A stretch of 64,000 nucleotides of DNA from Curtobacterium sp. MR_MD2014 (GCF_000772085.1 NZ_CP009755.1:682001-746000), one strand, 5' to 3'. Positions 51,248-59,958 are shown, counted from the first letter of the stretch. Numbers and translations: made by a program. The notes: generated by a model not told the origin, from the letters alone.

Positions 51248-52234
51248 GTGGCTGACCCGTTGATCGAGGCGTTCGGCGCCGAGGAGACCATCGCACCGGT
51301 GCGGTTCGAGGTGTCCGGGACGCGCCCGGACGCCGCCGTCCGCGCCCTCGGCGGCATCTACGCGGGGGAGCGGTGGAGCGCCGTGCCGTCCCACGGGCGG
51401 TTCGACTACCGCTACACCGCGATCGGGGACAGCGAGGTCACCATCCGGCGCTCCCAGATGCACGGCGAGATCCGGGGCTGGATGCCCGTCGGCTCGGTCG
51501 ACTACGTCGTCACGTGGATCAGCACCGGCACGGGTGAGCTCGAGATGCGCGGTGAGCGTTGGCCCATGCTGCACGACACCCCGGTGATGTTCCCCGCCGA
51601 CGAGGAGTTCGGCTTCGTCACCGCCGACTACGACCAGCGACTGGTGCACTTCGACCGCGAGTTCGTCCGACGTGTCGCCGCGGCGCGGGCGGACGTCGCG
51701 GACCGGCCGATGCGGTTCGACGCGCGACGCGGTGCCGACGAGTCGATCGAGCACCGCTGGCAGGGCGCCCTGACGGCGTTGTCCCGGGCGCTGCGCGTCG
51801 GCGGACCGGACTCAGACGCGTGGCAGGACGCCAAGGTCACCGCTGCCGAGGTCTTCCTCGACATGTTCCCGCCGCAGAGCGACGACCTGCCCGACGTGCT
51901 GGAGCAGCCGCGGAACGCCCGGCTCCGGGCCGCCGTGGAGTACATCCACGCGCACGCCGCCGAACCGGTGTCGATCGTCGACCTGTCCGAGGCCGCGGGG
52001 TTGAGCGTGCGGTCCGTCCAGGAGTCCTTCCGGCGGGTCTTCGACGTCTCCCCGCTGACCTACCTGCGCCACGTGCGGCTCGACCGCGTGCACGAGGAGC
52101 TCCTCGAGGCAGGGCCGCAGGCCGGTGCCGTCGGGGACATCGCGCGCCGGTGGGGCTTCGCGCACCTCGGGCGGTTCTCGGCGTCCTACGCCGAGCGCTT
52201 CGGCGAGTACCCGAAGCAGACGCTGCGGCGCTGA
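51248..52234 (+). CDS. AraC-family transcriptional regulator
   Basis: A 328-residue activator-type protein. Residues 1-190 form a cupin-like sensing domain of the AraC_binding_2/FeaR kind (WSAVPSHGRFDYRYTAIGDSEVTIRRSQMHGEIRG; MLHDTPVMFPADEEFGF). The C-terminal 100 residues hold the two AraC helix-turn-helices (VSIVDLSEAAGLSVRSVQESFRRVFDVSPLTYLRHVRLDRVHEEL ... VGDIARRWGFAHLGRFSASYAERFGEYPKQTL). GTG 51248 has no strong ribosome site, so the start is less certain than the rest. Divergent from the MarR gene; no target is apparent. Confidence 0.9.
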   Translation: MADPLIEAFGAEETIAPVRFEVSGTRPDAAVRALGGIYAGERWSAVPSHGRFDYRYTAIGDSEVTIRRSQMHGEIRGWMPVGSVDYVVTWISTGTGELEMRGERWPMLHDTPVMFPADEEFGFVTADYDQRLVHFDREFVRRVAAARADVADRPMRFDARRGADESIEHRWQGALTALSRALRVGGPDSDAWQDAKVTAAEVFLDMFPPQSDDLPDVLEQPRNARLRAAVEYIHAHAAEPVSIVDLSEAAGLSVRSVQESFRRVFDVSPLTYLRHVRLDRVHEELLEAGPQAGAVGDIARRWGFAHLGRFSASYAERFGEYPKQTLRR

Positions 52235-52297
52235 GCGCTGCGCCGCTGAGCGCTGAGCGCTGCGCTGCGCCGGTCGGCGCAGCGCGCAGCGGCGGGC

Positions 52298-52505
52298 GCG
52301 ACGTGCTCACGCACGACCAGGAGCACGTCGCGCCACGGAACGCCGTGGCGCGACGTGTCTTCGGTTGTGCCGCTGGCGCCGCGGGCGCGAGCGGCGCGAG
52401 CGGCGCGGCCTGCGCCGCTGTCGGCGGGTGCGACGTGCTCACGCATGACCAGGAGCACGTCGCGCCACGGAAAGCCGTGGCGCGACGTGCCGTCGGTTGT
52501 GCCGC
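52298..52505. repeat. duplicated 76-base element with overlapping alternative hairpins
   Basis: Copies at 52298-52373 and 52430-52505 (offset 132) differ at only a few bases. Each contains GCGACGTGCTC paired with GAGCACGTCGC, and then CGTCGCGCCACGG paired with CCGTGGCGCGACG. The two stems share the CGTCGC segment, so only one can form at a time. The stretch 52235-53008 between the convergent AraC and LacI genes contains no gene that I can support; it consists of this repeat, GC-rich spacer and the tandem duplication that follows. Confidence 0.85.
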
Positions 52506-52636
52506 AGGCGTCGTGGGCGCCGCGGGCGCGAGCGGCGCGGCCCGCGCCGCGGCAACGACGTGATTCCGTCTCCCGACCGCGGCGCACTGTCGCTCCCGCG
52601 GACGACTCGCGCCATCGCGCAGCAGGCGAGCACCGC

Positions 52637-52960
52637 CGGACGGGAGGCGCGGTGCCAGGTCGTCGCGCGCCTCCCGTCCGTCGATCCGTCGGGACGTCGT
52701 GACGGCTGAGCGGGTACGACACGCCGCGGGCGTGCGTCGGGCGGGTGCGATCGGTTGCCAGCAGCGCCGAATGTGACGGATGTGGCCCGCTCGCCGGACC
52801 GCCGGGAGGCGCGGCGCCTGCCGCGCGGCTCCCGTCCGTCGACCTGTCCGTCGGCCCGTCGCGACGGCTGAGTGGGTACGACCCGCCGCGGGCGTGCGTC
52901 GGGCGGGTGCGATCGGTTGTCAGCAGTGCCGAGCGTGACGGATGTGGCCCGCTCGCCGTA
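52637..52960. repeat. 162-bp tandem duplication carrying two GACGGGAGG-family palindromes
   Basis: Unit A (52637-52798) and unit B (52799-52960) align without gaps; the best matches are the GACGGCTGAG block (52701 and 52863) and the GCGGGTGCGATCGGTTG block. Each begins with a GACGGGAGG-type element: intact in A (copy 9, 52637-52680), decayed in B (copy 10, 52799-52843). Non-coding as far as I can see. Confidence 0.88.
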
Positions 52961-53008
52961 CCGACGGGCTCCGCAGCGCCGGCAGGCGCCGCGCAGCGGC
53001 CGCGCGCC

Positions 53009-54037
53009 TCAGGCGTGCGCCGGCGCCGTGCTGCTCCGGACGCGCAGCGTCGAGCGCAGGCGCACGTGGTCGCTCGTGGGCTCGCCGCGGAGCATGGCGA
53101 GGAGCATCGCGACCGCGCTCGCGCCGAGTTCGGCGAGCGGCTGGGCCACGGTGGTGAGCGGCGGCGTCGTGGTCGACGCCTGCGGGACGTCGTCGAACCC
53201 GACGACCGACAGGTCCTCGGGCACGCGCAGCCCGAGCGACGCTGCGGCGTGCAGCACGCCGATGGCCGACGAGTCGTTCGCGGCGAACACCGCCGTCGGC
53301 CGGTCGGGCAGCGTGAGGAGCTCGTGAGCAACGGCTGCCGAGCGCTCCTCCTGGTAGTCACCGGCGCGCACGAGTCGCTCGTCGACCGCGATGCCGGCGG
53401 CGGCGAGGGCGTCCCGGTAGCCGGTCTCGCGGAGCTGCGACGACGCCAGGTCACTGCGCCCCTGCACGTGGGCGATGCGGGTGTGCCCGAGCTCGAGCAG
53501 GTGGTCCACGGCGTCCCGGGCCCCGGCGACGTTGTCGGTGTCGACGGTCGCGTGGCCCTCCGGCCCGGTGTGCGGGTCGATCGCGACGACGGGGATGGAC
53601 GCTCCCGACAGGGCGGCGGAGGGGGTCACGACGATGGCGCCGTCGATGAGCGTTCCGGACAGGCGTGAGAGCGAGCGGCGTTCCCACCCGGGCTGCCCCG
53701 TGCCGGCCTCGAGTCCGGCGTAGGCGAGCAGCTCGTAGCCGGTCCCCGTGGTCGCCGCCGAGACGCCGCGCAGGAGCTCGGTCGAGAACGGCTCGAACTC
53801 GGGGACCAGGATGCCGATGACGTTGGTGCGGGAGCTCCGCAGGCTGCGCGCGACGAGGGACGTCTCGTAGCCCAGGCGCTCGACCACCTCCTGGACGCGG
53901 AGCATGGTCGCGGGCGCCACGCCGTCGCGGTTGTTGACCACCTTCGACACGGTCGGGATCGAGACGCCGGCGGCACGCGCGACGTCCGCGATCGTGACCC
54001 GCCCCGGTCCGGGCGTGTGGTCGACGGCGGTCTGCAT
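53009..54037 (-). CDS. LacI-family transcriptional regulator of the beta-glucosidase operon
   Basis: A 342-residue repressor. Helix-turn-helix at residues about 14-60 (VTIADVARAAGVSIPTVSKVVNNRDGVAPATMLRVQEVVERLGY), then a sugar-sensing domain (NVIGILVPEFEPFSTELLRGV ... VGFDDVPQASTTTPPLTTVAQPLAELG). ATG 54037 was chosen as the nearest start to the helix-turn-helix. Divergent from an ABC/GH3 operon, with a perfect operator palindrome in between. The inducer is probably a beta-glucoside, by context. Confidence 0.94.
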   Translation of the reverse strand: MQTAVDHTPGPGRVTIADVARAAGVSIPTVSKVVNNRDGVAPATMLRVQEVVERLGYETSLVARSLRSSRTNVIGILVPEFEPFSTELLRGVSAATTGTGYELLAYAGLEAGTGQPGWERRSLSRLSGTLIDGAIVVTPSAALSGASIPVVAIDPHTGPEGHATVDTDNVAGARDAVDHLLELGHTRIAHVQGRSDLASSQLRETGYRDALAAAGIAVDERLVRAGDYQEERSAAVAHELLTLPDRPTAVFAANDSSAIGVLHAAASLGLRVPEDLSVVGFDDVPQASTTTPPLTTVAQPLAELGASAVAMLLAMLRGEPTSDHVRLRSTLRVRSSTAPAHA

Positions 54038-54094
54038 GTGCTCACCGTACCGCCGCCACAGCGTTCCGCCAGCGAGCAGATCACGGTTAGAAAA

Positions 54095-54115
54095 CGTTAT
54101 CGATAACGATTGACA
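54095..54115 (+). promoter_or_regulatory. LacI operator CGTTATCGATAACG abutting a TTGACA -35 box
   Basis: A perfect 14-base palindrome (54095-54108) followed one base later by the consensus -35 hexamer TTGACA (54110-54115). A -10 box would fall near 54133-54139 (GCACGCT, poor match). Bound repressor would cover the -35 region of the operon. Confidence 0.85.
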
Positions 54116-54195
54116 AGCCCGTGGAGCAGCTGGCACGCTCTCCGCAGCGGCATCGACTGCCGCGAACGTCAACGACGACACCGAGGAGTTCCACG

Positions 54196-55494
54196 ATGAC
54201 GAGGAAGATCCGTGCCGCGGCAGCCATCGCGCTGGTCGGGGCCACCGCTCTCACGCTGGCGGGTTGTTCCGCCGGCGGCAGCGACCCGTCGGAGGACGGC
54301 GGCAAGGTCACGATGACCTTCTGGCACAACTCGACCACCGGTCCGGGCAAGGCCTACTGGGACAGCACCGTCAAGGCGTTCGAGGAGAAGTACCCGAACG
54401 TCACCATCAAGACCCAGGCGATCCAGAACGAGGACCTGGACGGCAAGCTCCAGACCGCGCTCAACTCCGGTGACGGCCCGGACGTCTTCCTGCAGCGCGG
54501 CGGCGGCAAGATGGACGCGATGATCGCGGCCGGTCAGCTCATGGACATCTCCGACTCGATCAGCGACGACGCGAAGCAGTCGATCAGCAAGGGCACCTTC
54601 GCCGGGTACGAGAAGGACGGGAAGACCTACGCCATGCCGGGCGCCGTGCTCCCCGAGGGCATCTGGTACTCGAAGGACCTGTTCGAGCAGGCCGGCATCG
54701 ACGGCACCCCGACCACGATGGACGAGCTGAACGAGGACATCGCCAAGCTCAAGGCCAAGGACATCGACCCGGTGGCCGTCGGCGCGAAGGACGCCTGGCC
54801 CGCCGCGCACTGGTACTACAACTTCGCGCTCCGCGAGTGCAGCGAGAAGACGCTGAACGACGCGGCGAAGACGCTCGAGTTCGACGACGCGTGCTGGACC
54901 AAGGCCGGCCAGCAGCTCGAGGACTTCAACGCGACGAAGCCCTTCAACCAGGGCTTCCTCACCACCGCCGCGCAGCAGGGCGCCGGCAGCTCGGCCGGAC
55001 TCCTGGCGAACCACAAGGCCGCGATGGAACTCATGGGCGCCTGGGACCCGGGCGTGATCGCCTCGCTGACCCCCGACGCGAAGCCGCTCGGCGACCTCGG
55101 GTGGTTCCCGTTCCCCGCGGTGGACGGCGGCAAGGGTGACCCGAAGTCGATGATGGGTGGTGTCGACGGCAACTCCTGCTCGGCACAGGCCCCGAAGAAG
55201 GCCTGCACGGACTTCCTCAACTTCATCGTGCAGAAGGACAACCAGGAGGCGTACTACAAGGCCTTCAACGCGATCCCCGTCAACAAGGACGCGCAGTCCG
55301 TCGTGTCCGAGCCCTACCTGAAGACGGCCCTCGCCGCCTACCAGGAGGCCCCGTTCGTCTCGCAGTACCTCGACACCCTGTACGGCCAGAACGTCGGCAA
55401 CGCGCTGAACACCAGCGTCGTCGACCTGCTCGCCGGCAAGGGCAGCGCGAAGGACATCGTCGAGACCACCAACCAGGCCGCGGCCAAGGGCTGA
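54196..55494 (+). CDS. lipoprotein sugar-binding protein of ABC transporter
   Basis: A 432-residue extracytoplasmic solute-binding protein of family 1. The signal peptide ends in a lipobox (LTLAGCSAG); motifs include VTMTFWHNSTTGPGKAYWDSTVKAFEEKYPNVTIKTQ, GDGPDVFLQRGGGKMDAMIAAGQ and AAMELMGAWDPGVI. GAGGAG lies 8 bases before ATG 54196. It leads an operon with two permeases and a GH3 beta-glucosidase, so cello-oligosaccharides, gentiobiose or laminari-oligosaccharides are likely ligands. Confidence 0.94.
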   Translation: MTRKIRAAAAIALVGATALTLAGCSAGGSDPSEDGGKVTMTFWHNSTTGPGKAYWDSTVKAFEEKYPNVTIKTQAIQNEDLDGKLQTALNSGDGPDVFLQRGGGKMDAMIAAGQLMDISDSISDDAKQSISKGTFAGYEKDGKTYAMPGAVLPEGIWYSKDLFEQAGIDGTPTTMDELNEDIAKLKAKDIDPVAVGAKDAWPAAHWYYNFALRECSEKTLNDAAKTLEFDDACWTKAGQQLEDFNATKPFNQGFLTTAAQQGAGSSAGLLANHKAAMELMGAWDPGVIASLTPDAKPLGDLGWFPFPAVDGGKGDPKSMMGGVDGNSCSAQAPKKACTDFLNFIVQKDNQEAYYKAFNAIPVNKDAQSVVSEPYLKTALAAYQEAPFVSQYLDTLYGQNVGNALNTSVVDLLAGKGSAKDIVETTNQAAAKG

Positions 55495-55496
55495 TC

Positions 55497-56516
55497 ATGG
55501 CGCTCGACACCTCCCTCGGCACGACCCCGGCGAAGGCGTCGGGCACGGCTCCCGGGACGTCCCCGGCGGGGAGCGGTTCGCCGCTCCCCGCCCGGCGGAC
55601 CGCCCAGCGCGTCGCCGACTGGCGCAAGCGCGTCGAGATCGCGGTCCTCGCCGGACCCGCGGTCATCGTCTTCGTGACGTTCGTCATCCTGCCGGTGGCG
55701 CTCGCCGCGTACTACGGCTTCTACAAGTGGCAGGGCTACGGCCCGCCGACGAACTTCGTCGGGCTGCAGAACTACCTGATCATCTTCCAGGACAAGGCGT
55801 TCCAGTCGGTCCTGCTGCACAACGGCTTCATCGTCGTGATGTCGCTCGTGCTCCAGGGCCCGATCGCCATCGTCCTCGCCCTGCTGCTCAACCAGAAGAT
55901 GCGCGGCCGCGGGCTCGTCCGCGTGCTCGTCTTCGTGCCCTACGTGATCTCCGAGGTCATCGTCGGCACCGGCTGGAGCCTCATGCTGCAGTCCAACGGC
56001 GCCGTGAACGACCTGATGCAGGGCATCGGACTCGGCGGACTCCGTCAGGACTGGCTGTCCAACCCGGACATCGCCATCTGGAGCCTCCTCGCGATCATCT
56101 CGTGGAAGTACATCGGCTTCGCGGTGATCCTGTTCCTGGCCGGTCTGCAGAGCATCCCCGAGGAGCTCTTCGAGGCCGCGGCGATCGACGGTGCGAGCTA
56201 CTGGCAGATCCAGCGCCGCATCACCCTGCCGCTGCTCGGCCCCACCATCCGCATCTGGGCGTTCCTGTCGATCATCGGCTCGCTCCAGCTGTTCGACCTC
56301 GTCTACATCATCTGGGGCCAGTACATCTCGTCGACCGCAGGGACCTCGACCATGGCGACGTACATGGTCGCGAACGGCCGGACCTCGGGGAACTACGGCT
56401 TCGGCAGTGCCGTCGCGGTGGTCATGTTCCTGATCTCGCTCGCCGTCGCCCTGGTCTACCAGCACTTCGTGCTCCGTCGGGACACCGCCGGCGCCATCAC
56501 CGAGAGGAAGCACTGA
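55497..56516 (+). CDS. carbohydrate ABC transporter permease (MalF type)
   Basis: A 339-residue CUT1 permease, six spans after a 45-residue hydrophilic N-terminus. EAA loop: FEAAAIDGASYWQIQRRITLP. It begins 2 bases after the binding-protein stop and ends overlapping the next ATG (TGATG). No hairpin separates it from the binding-protein gene, unlike the Thu-like operon. Confidence 0.94.
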   Translation: MALDTSLGTTPAKASGTAPGTSPAGSGSPLPARRTAQRVADWRKRVEIAVLAGPAVIVFVTFVILPVALAAYYGFYKWQGYGPPTNFVGLQNYLIIFQDKAFQSVLLHNGFIVVMSLVLQGPIAIVLALLLNQKMRGRGLVRVLVFVPYVISEVIVGTGWSLMLQSNGAVNDLMQGIGLGGLRQDWLSNPDIAIWSLLAIISWKYIGFAVILFLAGLQSIPEELFEAAAIDGASYWQIQRRITLPLLGPTIRIWAFLSIIGSLQLFDLVYIIWGQYISSTAGTSTMATYMVANGRTSGNYGFGSAVAVVMFLISLAVALVYQHFVLRRDTAGAITERKH

Positions 56517-57409
56517 TGGCCGTCACCAGCGCCACCACCAACCTCGTCGCCCCCGGCCGCCGCGGTGCCCGGGCACGGAAGTCCGGCGCAGCACTCGGCC
56601 AGGCGAGCCCACTGACCTACGTCGTCGCGATCCTGTTCGTCGCCGCGAACCTCGCCCCGGTGCTCTACATCGTGCTGGGCGGGTTCCGGACGAACTCGCA
56701 GATCACGACGAGCCCGGCCGGTCTGCCGGCACCGTTCCAGTTCGGCAACTACGGATCGGTCCTGTCGAGCGGGATCTTCTGGCAGCAGCTCGGCAACTCG
56801 ACGATCAGCGCGGTCACCACGACGCTCGGCGTCGTCGTGCTCGGGCTCATGGTCAGCTTCGTGCTCGCCCGCTACTCCTTCCGGGGTCGCGGTGCGGTGT
56901 ACGCGCTGTTCGCCGCGGGCCTGATGTTCCCGATCACGGTCGCGATCACACCGCTCTACCTGCTCGTCAAGGACCTCGGTCTCACGAACAGCCTGGCGGG
57001 CGTGATCCTGCCGCAGATCGCCTTCGCCCTGCCGACGACCGTCATCATCCTGGTGCCGTTCCTGCGGGCGATCCCGGACGAGCTCGAGGAGGCCGCCTCG
57101 ATCGACGGGGCCAGCCGCCTCGGCTTCTTCTTCCGGATGATCGTCCCGCTGTCCCTGCCCGGTGTGGTGACCGTCGGCATCCTGGCGTTCATCGGCAGCT
57201 GGAACAGCTACATCCTGCCGCTGTTCATCCTCAACAACGAGGCCGCCTACACGCTGCCGCTCGGCGTCCAGGCGTTCTCGTCGCAGTACTCCGTCGACAC
57301 GGCGAAGGTGCTCGCCTTCACGTCGATGTCGATGATCCCCGCGCTGGTGTTCTTCACGATCTTCCAGAAGCGCATCGTCGGCGGTCTGACCGGGGCGGTG
57401 AAGGGGTGA
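56516..57409 (+). CDS. carbohydrate ABC transporter permease (MalG type)
   Basis: A 297-residue CUT1 permease with EAA loop EEAASIDGASRLGFFFRMIVP and the GLTGAVKG tail. The start overlaps the upstream stop by one base and its own stop overlaps the GTG of the GH3 gene by 4 bases, so the four genes from 54196 form one coupled operon. No ATPase gene is present. Confidence 0.94.
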   Translation: MAVTSATTNLVAPGRRGARARKSGAALGQASPLTYVVAILFVAANLAPVLYIVLGGFRTNSQITTSPAGLPAPFQFGNYGSVLSSGIFWQQLGNSTISAVTTTLGVVVLGLMVSFVLARYSFRGRGAVYALFAAGLMFPITVAITPLYLLVKDLGLTNSLAGVILPQIAFALPTTVIILVPFLRAIPDELEEAASIDGASRLGFFFRMIVPLSLPGVVTVGILAFIGSWNSYILPLFILNNEAAYTLPLGVQAFSSQYSVDTAKVLAFTSMSMIPALVFFTIFQKRIVGGLTGAVKG

Positions 57410-59952
57410 CCACGCTCGACCACACGGTCACCACCGACGGCCAGGCGGCACGCGGCACGTCCGCACCGCGGCCCGCCGCCACCCGTGACGGACGGGAGGG
57501 ACGTGGCGACGCCGCCACGGGCCTCCCGTCCGACCCGGGACACGTCACGGACGCGACCGCGTCCGACCGCGTCACCACGCTGCTGGCCGCGATGACCCTC
57601 GAGGAGAAGACCGCGCAGCTGGTCGGCTACTGGCTCGACCAGAACGGCGTCGTCGCCCCGATGCAGGGCGAGATGGCCGCGGCCCAGCAGGGCACGACGC
57701 TCACCGACGTCACCCGGCACGGCCTCGGCCAGTACACCCGCGTGTACGGCACCCGTCCCGTCGAGCCCGACGAGCGCGCCGCCTGGCTGTGGGCGGAGCA
57801 GCGTCGGCTGAAGCGCGAGACCCGCCTCGGCATCCCGGCGCTCGTGCACGAGGAGTGCCTGACCGGGCTCGCGGCGTGGAAGGCCGCGACGTTCCCGACA
57901 CCGCTGGCGTGGGGTGCGTCGTTCGACCCGGAACTCGTCGAGCACGTCGGCGCCGTGATCGGCCGCTCGATGCGCGAGCTCGGCGTCCACCAGGGCCTCG
58001 CGCCCGTGCTCGACGTCGTCCGCGACCCCCGCTGGGGACGGGTCGACGAGTGCATCGGCGAGGACCCGTACCTCGTCGGCACCGTCGGTACCGCGTACGT
58101 CCGCGGTGTGCAGAGCGCCGGCGTCGACGCCACGCTCAAGCACTTCCTCGGCTACTCGGCCTCGCGCGCCGGCCGCAACCACGCCCCGGTCCACGCCGGA
58201 CCGCGCGAGGTCGCCGACGTGTTCCTGCCGCCGTTCGAGATGGCCCTCGTCGACGGCGGCGCGCGGAGCGTCATGAACTCGTACGCCGAGGTCGACGGCG
58301 TCCCCGTCGCCGCCGACCCCGCGCTGCTCACCGACCTGCTGCGCGACCGGCTCGGGTTCGACGGCACGGTCGTGGCCGACTACTTCTCCGTCGCGTTCCT
58401 CGAGGTCATGCACGGCGTCGCCCGTGACCGCGGCGAGGCCGCTGCGACGGCGCTCGCCGCCGGCATCGACGTCGAGCTGCCGACCGGTGACGCCTACCTG
58501 GCGCCGCTGGTCGAGCGGGTGCGCAGCGGACTCGTCGACGAGGCCCTCGTCGACCGCGCCGTGCTGCGCGTGCTCCGGCAGAAGGAGCGGCTCGGCCTGC
58601 TCGACCCGGACGTCTTCGAGGACGAACCGCCCACCGGTGTCGACCTCGACTCGCCGGAGCACCGGGTGCTCGCGCGGCGGCTCGCGGCGGAGTCGCTCGT
58701 GCTGCTCTCGAACGACGGCGTGCTGCCGCTCGACGGTGGCGCCTCAGCCCCCGTCTCCCCGACCCCGGGCGCCGACCTGCAGGGCCCGGTCGCGGTGATC
58801 GGCCCGAACGCCCACCGCGCCGAGGCCCTGCAGGGCTGCTACTCCTTCGCCAACCACGTGCTGGCCACGCACCCCGGGCTGGAGGCCGGTTTCGCGATCC
58901 CGACCGTGCTCGAGGCGATGCAGGACGCGCTCGGGTCCGACACGGTCCGGTACGCCCGCGGTGCCGAGGTCGAGGGTGAGGACCGCGCCGGGTTCGCCGA
59001 GGCGGTGGCGGTCGCGCGGGAGTCCTCGGTGGCGGTCGTCGTCGTCGGCGACCAGGCCGGCCTGTTCGGTCGTGGCACGGTCGGCGAGGGCAACGACTCC
59101 GAGTCGCTCGACCTGCCGGGCGTGCAGCGCGAGCTCGTCGAGGCCGTCGTCGCCACCGGCACGCCGACCGTCGTCGTGCTGCTGACCGGTCGTCCGTACG
59201 CGATCGGCTGGGCACTCGACGGCGACCAGCCGAAGCCCGCGGCGGTCGTCCAGGCGTTCTTCCCCGGCGAGGAGGGCGGCACCGCGATCGCCGACCTGCT
59301 CACCGGTGCCGCGGCACCGTCCGGCCGCCTGCCCGTCTCGCTGCCGCGGTCCGCCGGCGCGCAGCCGTACTCGTACCTGCACCCTCGTCTCGGCGGACCG
59401 TCCGACGTCACCGCGACGGACTCCACGCCGGTCCGACCGTTCGGCTACGGCCTGACCTGGACGTCCTTCGCGTACGAGGACCTGACGGTGGACGGGACCG
59501 CGTCCACGGACGGAGCGCTCACCGCGTCGGTCACCGTGCGGAACACCGGCGACCGGGACGGCGTCGAGGTCGTCCAGCTCTACGGGCACGACCCGCACGC
59601 GTCGATCACGCGCCCGGTCGCGCAGCTGCTCGGCTACGCCCGGGTCGCGGTCGCGGCGGGGGAGTGCGTCACGGTGCGGTTCGACGTGCCGGTGCAGCGG
59701 TTCGCCTTCACCGACCGCGCGATGCGGAAGGTGGTCGAGCCGGGGGACGTCGAGGTGTGGGTCGCGTCCGACGCGGCGGCGTCGCGGCCGGGAGGCCCGG
59801 TGGAGACGGGCGGGATCGTCGCGTCCGGGGACGGTCCGGTCCGGCACGAGTTCCCCCGGTCGGCGACGGACCGTGCGGTCGTGCGCCTGACCGGCGCCGT
59901 GCACGAGGTCACGCTGGCCGACCGGCGCACCGTGACCTGGACGACCGTCTGA
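57406..59952 (+). CDS. GH3 beta-glucosidase with a palindromic element inside its 5' coding region
   Basis: An 848-residue cytoplasmic glycosidase that hydrolyses imported beta-glucosides (or beta-xylosides). The GH3 N-terminal barrel begins at about residue 50 (VTTLLAAMTLEEKTAQLVGYWLD) and includes the KHF motif (TLKHFLGYSASRAGRNHAP) and the nucleophile D325 in GTVVADYFSV. The C-terminal alpha/beta sandwich and a fibronectin-III-like domain (VTVRNTGDRDGVEVVQLYG) follow. GTG 57406 is supported by its GTGA overlap with the permease gene. The first 47 residues include about 15 encoded by a GACGGGAGG-family palindrome (DGREGRGDAATGLPS), not part of the GH3 fold. No signal peptide. Confidence 0.93.
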   Translation: MTTLDHTVTTDGQAARGTSAPRPAATRDGREGRGDAATGLPSDPGHVTDATASDRVTTLLAAMTLEEKTAQLVGYWLDQNGVVAPMQGEMAAAQQGTTLTDVTRHGLGQYTRVYGTRPVEPDERAAWLWAEQRRLKRETRLGIPALVHEECLTGLAAWKAATFPTPLAWGASFDPELVEHVGAVIGRSMRELGVHQGLAPVLDVVRDPRWGRVDECIGEDPYLVGTVGTAYVRGVQSAGVDATLKHFLGYSASRAGRNHAPVHAGPREVADVFLPPFEMALVDGGARSVMNSYAEVDGVPVAADPALLTDLLRDRLGFDGTVVADYFSVAFLEVMHGVARDRGEAAATALAAGIDVELPTGDAYLAPLVERVRSGLVDEALVDRAVLRVLRQKERLGLLDPDVFEDEPPTGVDLDSPEHRVLARRLAAESLVLLSNDGVLPLDGGASAPVSPTPGADLQGPVAVIGPNAHRAEALQGCYSFANHVLATHPGLEAGFAIPTVLEAMQDALGSDTVRYARGAEVEGEDRAGFAEAVAVARESSVAVVVVGDQAGLFGRGTVGEGNDSESLDLPGVQRELVEAVVATGTPTVVVLLTGRPYAIGWALDGDQPKPAAVVQAFFPGEEGGTAIADLLTGAAAPSGRLPVSLPRSAGAQPYSYLHPRLGGPSDVTATDSTPVRPFGYGLTWTSFAYEDLTVDGTASTDGALTASVTVRNTGDRDGVEVVQLYGHDPHASITRPVAQLLGYARVAVAAGECVTVRFDVPVQRFAFTDRAMRKVVEPGDVEVWVASDAAASRPGGPVETGGIVASGDGPVRHEFPRSATDRAVVRLTGAVHEVTLADRRTVTWTTV
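57489..57532 (+). repeat. GACGGGAGG-family palindrome inside the GH3 coding sequence (copy 11)
   Basis: Arms CGGACGGGAGG (57489-57499) and CCTCCCGTCCG (57522-57532), with an inner stem CGTGGCG/CGCCACG. It keeps the reading frame open and encodes part of the N-terminal extension. Being near the start, the hairpin could affect translation or cause premature termination. Confidence 0.9.
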
Positions 59953-59958
59953 GCTGCC

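Noticed and set aside
52235-53008. Insertion sequence or transposon remnant
   Set aside because: No transposase fragment, no terminal inverted repeats and no target-site duplication could be found; only tandem duplications are visible.
52186-53454. Reverse frame through the repeat cluster encoding HG(V/F)PWRDVLLV-type repeats
   Set aside because: The peptide repeat is a by-product of the 76-base DNA repeat; there is no ribosome site, and the frame runs into the LacI gene in a different frame.
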